Assembly (NCBI GenBank): GCA_023417515.1
Contig: JAEZFL010000053.1
Coordinates: 1-15,009 of the forward strand
Length of the DNA stretch: 15,009 nucleotides
Origin: Pseudomonadota bacterium
Lineage (GTDB): Bacteria > Pseudomonadota > Alphaproteobacteria > Sphingomonadales > Sphingomonadaceae
Reading direction: 5' to 3'
In this document: piece after piece, positions 1 to 5,134 of the stretch
Numbering within the stretch: the first letter of the stretch is position 1
How the letters are laid out: each line of letters opens with the position of its first letter
Program-made: the position numbers and the translations under genes
Notes under the pieces: generated by a model
What the model saw: the letters and a program-made list of their open reading frames with translations, nothing else
Database searches by the model: none
Told to the model about the DNA's origin: nothing

Positions 1-2
1 TG

Positions 3-41
3 TGGTCCCCCTCCCCATGCGGCTGCGCCGCACAGGGAGGA
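3..41. repeat. Partial copy of intergenic palindromic repeat
   Basis: Bases 10-23 and 27-40 form a hairpin with 12 of 14 pairs and a three-base loop. The 14 bases at 3-16 (TGGTCCCCCTCCCC) recur exactly at 10029-10042, inside the large palindromic element before the M23 peptidase gene, and both copies end in GGAGGA. This is probably the tail half of the same repeat family, cut by the window edge. The match and the pairing are seen directly; family membership is inferred. Confidence 0.6.
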
Positions 42-108
42 TGTGGTTGCGGGCGGCTTTTCCCGCGCCTAGGAACCCAACCGGACCTCAAGCGGCGGGA
101 GGAGGCGT

Positions 109-1542
109 GTGAGCGACGAACTCGAAACGCCGCCGGGCGAGGTTGTGGAGCAGGGCCATCAGGAGGCTCCGCCCGAGTCGCGACACGATGCCGACGACCG
201 CCTGAAGCCCGAATTCGTGAGCGCTGTGCTCGCCCGCGTCGCCGACGGCGACGACGAGGGCGCGCGCGATCTCGTCGATCCGCTCCACCCGGCCGACCTC
301 GCCGACCTGTTCGAGCTGGTCGACAGCGACGAGCGCCGCCGCCTCGCCGCGGCGCTCGCCGAGAAGCTCGACGGCGAGGTCCTCGCCGAGATGAACGACT
401 GGGTGCGCGAGGAGCTGATCGACGCGCTCTCGCCCATGCAGGTCGCCGAGATCGCCGGCGAGCTCGAGACCGACGACGCGGTCGCCATCATCGAGGACCT
501 CGAGGAGGACGAGCAGCGCGCCGTGCTCCGAGCGCTCGACCCCGACGACCGCGCCGCGATCGAGGAAGCCTTGTCCTTCCCCGAGGAATCGGCCGGCCGA
601 CTGATGCGGCGCGACGTCGTCGCGGTGCCCGAGCATTGGCGGGTCGGCGACGTCATCGACTATCTCCGCGGCCAGGAGGATCTGCCGACCGATTTCTGGG
701 AAATCTTCGTCGTCGACCCGCAGCACCACCCGGTCGGCACGATCATGCTGTCCTGGGTGCTGCGCACCCCGCGCACCATCCTGGTCGGCGACCTGATGCA
801 GCGCGAGCAGACCCTGATCCCGGTCGACATGGACCAGGAGGAAGTGGCGCTGCGCTTCCAGAAATATGCGCTCATCTCCGCCGCCGTGATCGATCAGAGC
901 GGGCGGCTGGTCGGAATGATCACCGTCGACGACGTCGTCCACATCATCCAGGAGGAAGCCAGCGAGGACGTCCTCCTCATGTCCGGCGCGGGCGAAGAGG
1001 GCGACATCAACCAGCCGATCCGCGACAGCTACCGAACCCGGGTGCGCTGGCTGGTCGCCAATCTCGGCACCGCTCTCGTCGCCTCGTTCATCATCGCCCT
1101 GTTCGGCGGGGCGATCGAGGAGATGGTGGCGCTTGCGGTGCTGATGCCGCTGGTCGCCTCGATCGGCGGCAATGCCGGCACCCAGACCATGGCGGTGGCG
1201 GTGCGCGCCCTGGCGATGAACCAGCTTACCCGCTCCAACAGCCTGCGCACCGTGTGGCGCGAGATCAGGGTGGCGCTGCTCAACGGTGTCACCATCGCCG
1301 TGCTGATCGGGATCGGCGCGGCTTTGGTCTTCTCCAACCCCATGCTTGGCGCAGTGATCGCGGCGGCGATGCTGATCAACATCGTCATCGCCGGCCTCGC
1401 CGGAGTGCTGGTGCCGCTGGCGCTCGACAGGTGGGGTCAGGATCCGGCGGTGGCCTCGTCGGTGTTCCTCACGATGATCACCGATTCGATGGGCTTCTTC
1501 GCCTTCCTCGGCCTCGCGGTCGCGTCCGGGCTGGTGAGCTAG
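109..1542 (+). CDS. mgtE: Magnesium transporter MgtE
   Basis: A 477-residue inner-membrane Mg2+ channel/transporter, close to the usual MgtE length of about 450. An acidic N-terminal superhelical domain (about 35-150) is followed by two CBS domains (about 165-285) that sense cytosolic Mg2+ and close the pore. Five membrane helices follow (about 312-475). The pore signature PLVASIGGNAGTQT lies at 347-360, and Asp459 in TDSMGFF matches the conserved pore aspartate of characterised MgtE. The GTG start is chosen because a strong Shine-Dalgarno stretch, GGGAGGAGG at 97-105, sits just before it. The first 30 residues are Glu/Asp/Pro-rich and likely disordered. The gene stands alone and converges on a DUF2807 gene 15 bases downstream. 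The family call is firm. Other divalent ions such as Co2+ may also be carried, as known for the family. Confidence 0.95.
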   Translation: MSDELETPPGEVVEQGHQEAPPESRHDADDRLKPEFVSAVLARVADGDDEGARDLVDPLHPADLADLFELVDSDERRRLAAALAEKLDGEVLAEMNDWVREELIDALSPMQVAEIAGELETDDAVAIIEDLEEDEQRAVLRALDPDDRAAIEEALSFPEESAGRLMRRDVVAVPEHWRVGDVIDYLRGQEDLPTDFWEIFVVDPQHHPVGTIMLSWVLRTPRTILVGDLMQREQTLIPVDMDQEEVALRFQKYALISAAVIDQSGRLVGMITVDDVVHIIQEEASEDVLLMSGAGEEGDINQPIRDSYRTRVRWLVANLGTALVASFIIALFGGAIEEMVALAVLMPLVASIGGNAGTQTMAVAVRALAMNQLTRSNSLRTVWREIRVALLNGVTIAVLIGIGAALVFSNPMLGAVIAAAMLINIVIAGLAGVLVPLALDRWGQDPAVASSVFLTMITDSMGFFAFLGLAVASGLVS

Positions 1543-1557
1543 AACGAAGCGGAGAGG

Positions 1558-2280
1558 TTAGCGCGCGGTGCCGCAGCGCACTTCGCTGGCGCCGGCGCCG
1601 CGGACCGTGCAGGCGGGGCGGCCGGCGATGACCACCGCGCCGAGGCCGTTGGCGTTGACCGTGATCGCGCGGCGGGCGTGAAGGGCGACGTCGCCGGTGG
1701 TCACGGCCGAGATCGTGCCGGTCTCGACGCTGAGGCCGGGAGCGAGCAGCGAGCCGGAGCCCTGAAGGTCGGCGGTGAAGGTTTCGGCAGTGCCGGCGAG
1801 CGCGATCGTCCCCGAGCCGCTGAGGCCGACCGAGAGATTGTCGGCTTCGATCCCCGTGGCGCCCAGCCTGCCGCTGCCCTGGACGACGAGGTCGATGCGC
1901 TGACCGGCGAGGCCGGCGATCTCAAGCTGGCCGCCACCCACGACTCGCGCCGTGCGCAGCGTGCGCGTGGCGAGCGTGATCGTGGCGGGCTCGACCGGAC
2001 GCGCCGGAGCGCCGGTCCAGGCGGTGCGGTTGCGGCGAACGCGCAGGGTGGTGCCCTGGACGTCGACGGCGACCGCGTCGAGCGCCTGCTGCGATCCTTG
2101 CGCGGCGGCGGAGGTCGAGCGGTCGGTGACCAGACGCACGAGGAACGGCCCCTCGACGACGATCCGGTCGAAATCCTGGATCGCATAGCGGCGCTCGGCC
2201 GCGGTCGCGGCGCCGGCGCCCGAAAGTGCGGCGAAGGCAGCGAGCAGTGCGGCGAGAGAGCGAAGCATGGCCGTCATCAT
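1558..2280 (-). CDS. Secreted DUF2807 (GIN-domain) protein
   Basis: A 240-residue protein exported by a Sec signal peptide (hydrophobic stretch about 6-27, probable cleavage after ATAA near residue 28). The mature part starts with a strand motif ending FDRIVVEGPFLVRL and then a series of short beta repeats centred on GSG or similar (Gly135, Gly155, Gly174, then degenerate TTG, GLG and GAG), about 19-20 residues apart. This is the pattern of the DUF2807 'putative auto-transporter adhesin, head GIN domain' family, which forms a beta-helix. Two cysteines near the C-terminus (224 and 236) could form a disulfide. It probably sits in the periplasm, as there is no lipobox, anchor or autotransporter barrel. 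ATG at 2280 is preferred over an in-frame TTG at 2289; no good ribosome binding site decides between ATGs at 2280, 2277 and 2268. Its function is unknown, and the family name does not prove adhesion. Confidence 0.85.
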   Translation of the reverse strand: MMTAMLRSLAALLAAFAALSGAGAATAAERRYAIQDFDRIVVEGPFLVRLVTDRSTSAAAQGSQQALDAVAVDVQGTTLRVRRNRTAWTGAPARPVEPATITLATRTLRTARVVGGGQLEIAGLAGQRIDLVVQGSGRLGATGIEADNLSVGLSGSGTIALAGTAETFTADLQGSGSLLAPGLSVETGTISAVTTGDVALHARRAITVNANGLGAVVIAGRPACTVRGAGASEVRCGTAR

Positions 2281-2354
2281 GCCGTGCAATGGTTAACGGT
2301 CAATGGCGCACCCAAGCCGTTGAAAGGCGGTGGCAAAGTCGGCATGGGAAGAGC

Positions 2355-2759
2355 GTGTCCAGCCTCAACATCAGCAAGGTCGCGGTCGGCTGCGGGAGCC
2401 TCGACGCGCTTCGCCGGCGCCAGGCTGCGCGGGCCGCGAACGGAATCGTGCCGATCGTCACCCGCTTCCGGCCGAAGCGCGCCGACGAGCTGGTCGGCGG
2501 CTCGATCTTCTGGATCCTCCAGCACCGGATCGCCGCGCGCCAGACCATCCTCGGCTTCGAGGAGCGCGCGGAGGACCGGCGAACGATCATCCGCCTCGAT
2601 GCCGAGCTGGTGCCGGTCCGCCCCTTCCCGAAGCGCGCGCACCAGGGCTGGCGCTACCTGCCGCTCGAGGACGCGCCGGCGGACCTTGCCGAAGGCGAGG
2701 TCACCCCGGAACTGCCGCCGGCGCTTGCGCAGACGCTGGCCGCGCTCGCGCTGATCTAG
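2355..2759 (+). CDS. DUF1489 family protein
   Basis: A 134-residue cytoplasmic protein with no signal peptide or membrane segment. Its core, TRFRPKRADELVGGSIFWIL (residues 36-55) followed by ARQTILGFE, is the signature of DUF1489, a family found almost only in alphaproteobacteria and of about this length. A second conserved block reads LVPVRPFPKRAHQGWRYL. Many Arg/Lys residues around the conserved KRADEL and PKRAHQGWR blocks suggest nucleic-acid or phosphate contacts, but that is only inference. The GTG start at 2355 gives the family-typical N-terminus (SSLNISKVAVGC) and has GGGAAGAG at 2346-2353 as ribosome binding site. The open frame continues upstream to 2226, into the divergent DUF2807 gene, and that extension has no family resemblance. 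It ends in a hairpin shared with the convergent lipoprotein gene. Function is unknown. Confidence 0.85.
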   Translation: MSSLNISKVAVGCGSLDALRRRQAARAANGIVPIVTRFRPKRADELVGGSIFWILQHRIAARQTILGFEERAEDRRTIIRLDAELVPVRPFPKRAHQGWRYLPLEDAPADLAEGEVTPELPPALAQTLAALALI

Positions 2760-2788
2760 TCTCGCGCCGACTCATGCCGCGAGACTAG
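2756..2788. terminator. Bidirectional hairpin containing both stop codons
   Basis: CTAGTCTCGCG at 2756-2766 pairs perfectly with CGCGAGACTAG at 2778-2788 (11 base pairs, 11-base loop). The left arm contains the TAG stop of the DUF1489 gene and the right arm the TAG stop (as CTA) of the convergent lipoprotein gene. There is no T-run on either side, so a classical intrinsic terminator is uncertain. The position between two convergent ends supports a role in mutual termination or 3'-end protection. Confidence 0.55.
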
Positions 2789-3504
2789 CCGCACCTCACA
2801 TCGCCGCTGCCCATCTTGCTGACGCTGCAGCGGGCGCCGCCGGCGACGGTGACGTTGCCGGAGCCCATGATCGAAACCCGGGCGGCGCCGCTGGCATGCA
2901 TGTTGGCGTTGCCGCTGCCGGCGATCGACACGTCGGCGTCCTGCGCCTGCAGTCCGGCGAGCTCGGCATTGCCCGAGCCCATCACGTCGATCGAGGCCTG
3001 GCGGACCCGGCCGGCGGCGCGGACGTTGCCGGAGCCGGCAATGTCGAACTCGGCCGTGTCGGCCTGAAGCTGCTGGAGGATGAGGTTGCCCGATCCGGCA
3101 ATCTCGCCGTCGAAGCGCTGGGTCTGGAGAGCGCTTACCTGGATATCGCCCGAGCCGGCGATCTCGGCGCCGCGAAGGCTCGGCGTGGTGACGTGGATGG
3201 TGACCCGGCCGGGGCCGCGGAAGCTGAAGCCGCGCTCGGTGCCGATCCGAAGCTCGCCGTCCTCGACGCGGATGTCGAGATGCTCGAGGACCGCGGTGTC
3301 GCCCTCGGCGCGGACCGAAGGCGCCCCGCCGACGGTCACGATGACATTGTGCGATCCGGCCAGCGACACCGTCTCGAACGCGCCGACCTGGAAGTCGCGG
3401 GCGCCCTGCACTCCGCTCGCCTCGACGACCCGCGCATCGGCGCCGGTCACGTTGCACGCGGCGAGCACCGCCGCTCCGGCCAAGGCCGCAAAGATGGCAC
3501 GCAT
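2785..3504 (-). CDS. DUF2807 (GIN-domain) lipoprotein
   Basis: A 239-residue predicted lipoprotein. A short signal peptide ends in the lipobox LAAC with the lipidated Cys at residue 17. After a linker, an FETVSLAGSHNVIV segment opens the DUF2807 domain. Seven GSG motifs then follow at Gly117, 137, 157, 176, 196, 214 and 232, spaced 18-20 residues, mostly in the context [IVM]-x-GSG-[ND]; this is a regular beta-helix ladder. Cys226 and Cys238 near the end may form a disulfide. The ATG at 3504 is chosen because the signal peptide starts there and GGGGAGAGG sits just upstream; the frame stays open further upstream only through spacer DNA. It is a likely paralogue of the secreted DUF2807 protein at 1558-2280. 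It is expected on a membrane surface facing the periplasm. Function is unknown. Confidence 0.88.
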   Translation of the reverse strand: MRAIFAALAGAAVLAACNVTGADARVVEASGVQGARDFQVGAFETVSLAGSHNVIVTVGGAPSVRAEGDTAVLEHLDIRVEDGELRIGTERGFSFRGPGRVTIHVTTPSLRGAEIAGSGDIQVSALQTQRFDGEIAGSGNLILQQLQADTAEFDIAGSGNVRAAGRVRQASIDVMGSGNAELAGLQAQDADVSIAGSGNANMHASGAARVSIMGSGNVTVAGGARCSVSKMGSGDVRCG

Positions 3505-3531
3505 CGTCCTCTCCCCTGCTGTGTTGCCAAG

Positions 3532-3560
3532 GCAATACACCCCATGGAGCGCGAGGGCAA
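3532..3560 (-). promoter_or_regulatory. Candidate promoter of the DUF2807 lipoprotein gene
   Basis: On the minus strand, TTGCCC (3555-3560) and TATTGC (3532-3537) are separated by 17 bases. They resemble the -35 and -10 boxes of a housekeeping sigma-70 promoter and would give a leader of about 20 bases before the ATG at 3504. They lie just downstream of the carD terminator, as expected for an independent unit. The box matches are partial, so this is a candidate only. Confidence 0.4.
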
Positions 3561-3566
3561 GATGCG

Positions 3567-3594
3567 AAAAGGGCGGCCCGGTCAGGGGCCGCCC
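3567..3594 (-). terminator. Intrinsic terminator downstream of carD
   Basis: GGGCGGCCC (3571-3579) and GGGCCGCCC (3586-3594) form a perfect 9-bp stem with a six-base loop. On the minus strand the hairpin is followed by TTTT (3567-3570). This is a standard Rho-independent terminator for leftward transcription from carD, lying about 120 bases after its stop. Confidence 0.65.
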
Positions 3595-3620
3595 TCTTGG
3601 CAGGAACCACGAGACGCCAT

Positions 3621-3706
3621 CGTCATGCCGGGCCTGGTCCGGCATCCACCTTTTTCATTCCACCGTTGGAGGAGAAGGTGGACAGCGGATCAGGTCCGGG
3701 GTGACG
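3621..3706. repeat. Large inverted repeat between carD and the lipoprotein gene
   Basis: The 32-base arms 3621-3652 and 3675-3706 are inverted copies with 25 of 32 positions matching by hand count, separated by 22 bases. The arms begin and end with CGTCA and TGACG and carry a CCGG-rich core, a layout I recall from palindromic repeats dispersed in alphaproteobacterial genomes. It lies in the 3' untranslated region of carD. The pairing is seen directly; the dispersed nature is inferred. Confidence 0.6.
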
Positions 3707-3714
3707 AAAAGCGG

Positions 3715-4257
3715 TCAGGCGGCGTCCTCGGTCACCTTCGCCTTGTTGTGGACGAGCCACGCCTTGTTGAGGATCTCGAGCAGCTTCTCGAGCGCGGCCT
3801 TCTCGTCGATCTGCTCCATCGCGCCCAGCTCGCGGGCGAGACGGGTCGAGGCGGCCTCGAAGATCTGGCGCTCGGAATAGCTCTGCTCGGGCGCGTCCTC
3901 GGGGCGGAACAGGTCGCGGACCACCTCGGCGATCGACGCGAGGTCGCCCGAATTGATCTTCGCCTCATATTCCTGGGCGCGGCGCGACCACATGGTGCGC
4001 TTCACCTTGGGCTTGCCCTTCAGCGTGGTCAGCGCTTCCTGCATCGTCTTGTCGGACGACAGCTTGCGCATGCCGACGCTCTCGGCCTTGTTGGTCGGGA
4101 CCCGGAGCGTCATTCGCTCCTTCTCGAAGCGGAGCACGTACAGCTCCAGACGCATCCCGGAAATCTCGGTGCTTTGCAGCTCGATCACACGGCCGACGCC
4201 GTGCTTGGGGTAAACAACAAAATCGCCAACGTCGAAGCTCAACGCCTTCGCTGCCAT
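3715..4257 (-). CDS. carD: CarD/CdnL family transcription regulator
   Basis: A 180-residue RNA-polymerase-binding regulator. The N-terminal Tudor-like RNAP-interaction domain (about 7-65) contains FDVGDFVVYPKHGVGRV, the hallmark of CarD_CdnL_TRCF proteins, which bind the beta subunit. The C-terminal helical domain (about 70-165) carries Trp90 in TMWSRRAQEYEAKI, matching the tryptophan wedge that props open the promoter bubble in characterised CarD/CdnL. ATG at 4257 is preferred over an in-frame TTG one codon earlier because GGAAGG lies eight bases upstream. In alphaproteobacteria such as Caulobacter, CdnL supports rRNA and biosynthetic gene transcription and growth. A terminator follows at 3567-3594. 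The gene lies downstream of fdxA on the same strand, but a 330-base palindromic spacer and its own candidate promoter suggest separate control. Confidence 0.95.
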   Translation of the reverse strand: MAAKALSFDVGDFVVYPKHGVGRVIELQSTEISGMRLELYVLRFEKERMTLRVPTNKAESVGMRKLSSDKTMQEALTTLKGKPKVKRTMWSRRAQEYEAKINSGDLASIAEVVRDLFRPEDAPEQSYSERQIFEAASTRLARELGAMEQIDEKAALEKLLEILNKAWLVHNKAKVTEDAA

Positions 4258-4439
4258 CAATCCAGCCTTCCGTTAAATTGGACGGCGCCGCGTCCTGCCC
4301 GGGTTGTCGCGGCGCACTCTGTCTGCCCAGATGCGAAACCGGCGGCTGCACGCGCCGGCGAGGGCTATATAGCACCGCCGGCGTCAAAAAGCTAGGGGCG
4401 CGGGCCCGGGGTGCAGGCAAGCGCGACCGGAAAGCCGGT
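4258..4439 (-). promoter_or_regulatory. carD upstream region with candidate -10 box and hairpins
   Basis: This is part of the 330-base gap between carD and fdxA. Read leftward, CTATAT at 4367-4372 matches a typical alphaproteobacterial -10 box, but no good -35 box stands 17 bases away. It would give a leader of about 100 bases. The box lies inside the palindrome GCTATATAGC (4364-4373), in the loop of an 8-bp stem formed by CGCCGGCG at 4353-4360 and 4376-4383, so it may instead be structural. A second hairpin, GACCGG/CCGGTC, occupies 4425-4440. No gene was found here. Confidence 0.35.
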
Positions 4440-4586
4440 CTCCCCTCCCTGGAAGGGAGGGGTAGGGGTAGGTGCGCGCGTCGGCGCGCTTAGAAGACTC
4501 CCAACCCCGCGGCGTGAAGCGCCTCGGAGGCATTGAGCCTCCTCACCGCTGACCCACCCCCGGCCCCTCCCTTGCAGGGAGGGGAG
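4440..4586. repeat. Nested palindromic element between fdxA and carD
   Basis: The arms 4440-4473 and 4552-4586 are inverted near-copies. Each arm is itself a hairpin of the form CTCCCCTCCCT-(4 or so bases)-AGGGAGGGG followed by a G-rich tail. Between them lie a GCGCG-rich stretch and a small hairpin, GGAGGC/GCCTCC (4526-4531 and 4537-4542). The whole 147-base unit resembles a small mobile palindromic repeat without coding capacity. It begins two bases after the fdxA stop (4588), so fdxA transcripts would end in or read through it. Confidence 0.65.
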
Positions 4587-4587
4587 C

Positions 4588-4926
4588 TCAATCGCCTTCG
4601 CCGGGCTCGGCCGAGAAATATTTCTCGAACTTGCCGTCCTGGCCCTTGAACTCGTCCGCGTCGGCCGGGCTGTCCTTCTTGCGGGTGATGTTGGGCCATT
4701 CCGCTGAATAGGTGGCGTTGAGCTCCAGCCACTTCTCCAGGCCGTTCTCGGTGTCGGGAAGGATCGCCTCGGCCGGGCATTCGGGCTCGCACACGCCGCA
4801 GTCGATGCACTCGCTGGGGTTGATCACCAGCATGTTCTCGCCTTCGTAGAAGCAATCGACCGGGCACACTTCCACGCAGTCCATATATTTGCAGCGGATG
4901 CAGGCATCGGTGACGACGTAGGTCAT
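4588..4926 (-). CDS. fdxA: 7Fe ferredoxin FdxA
   Basis: A 112-residue ferredoxin of the Azotobacter FdI type, with one [3Fe-4S] and one [4Fe-4S] cluster, acting as a small soluble electron carrier. By comparison with FdI, Cys9, Cys17 and Cys50 should bind the 3Fe cluster, and Cys21, Cys40, Cys43 and Cys46 the 4Fe cluster. Cys12 and Cys25 match the two non-ligand cysteines of FdI. The C-terminal half (about 55-112) is the long tail typical of this family, with LEKWLELNATYSAEWPNITR. ATG at 4926 gives the standard MTYVVTDACI start; the open frame further upstream is the shadow of the divergent kinase region. The gene is divergent from the kinase gene. Its redox partner cannot be told from the sequence. 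Confidence 0.96.
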   Translation of the reverse strand: MTYVVTDACIRCKYMDCVEVCPVDCFYEGENMLVINPSECIDCGVCEPECPAEAILPDTENGLEKWLELNATYSAEWPNITRKKDSPADADEFKGQDGKFEKYFSAEPGEGD

Positions 4927-4959
4927 GGTTTCTCGCTTCTCTGCGGCGGACGGCGCAAT

Positions 4960-4988
4960 CCCTAGGCCGTGCCTGCTCGCCTCGTCAA
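4960..4988 (-). promoter_or_regulatory. Candidate fdxA promoter
   Basis: On the minus strand, TTGACG (4983-4988) is an excellent -35 box. It stands 17 bases from CTAGGG (4960-4965), a weak -10 box. The start would fall near 4953, giving a leader of about 27 bases to the fdxA ATG. The -35 match and the geometry support it; the -10 is poor. Confidence 0.4.
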
Positions 4989-5015
4989 CGCACCTTCTTC
5001 GCCAGGGTTCGGCGC

Positions 5016-5042
5016 GGAACCCGAACTGGAGCGAAACACGTT
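5016..5042 (+). promoter_or_regulatory. Possible EcfG-type stress promoter before the kinase gene
   Basis: GGAAC (5016-5020) and CGTT (5039-5042) match the two elements recognised by EcfG, the general-stress sigma factor of alphaproteobacteria. The spacer is 18 bases, one or two longer than the usual 16-17. The site lies about 93 bases before the kinase ATG and points toward it. This is a weak candidate because short motifs of this kind arise by chance. Confidence 0.25.
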
Positions 5043-5134
5043 GGATTCCAGTGGCGAGGCGGCTAGAGCACTTGCCGGGCGGTGGGAAGTCGTGGCGTGC
5101 GTGGGTGACCAGGGCGCCGAGCACGGGATTCGTA

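Noticed and set aside
2896..4395. Plus-strand open frame of 499 codons across the lipoprotein and carD genes.
   Set aside because: It crosses two genes with clear domains on the other strand, a terminator and a palindromic repeat; no family resemblance.
4925..5134. N-terminal extension of the kinase by 70 residues.
   Set aside because: It would overlap the fdxA start and its promoter, and the translated part shows no PAS or other fold. The ATG at 5135 starts just before PAS 1.
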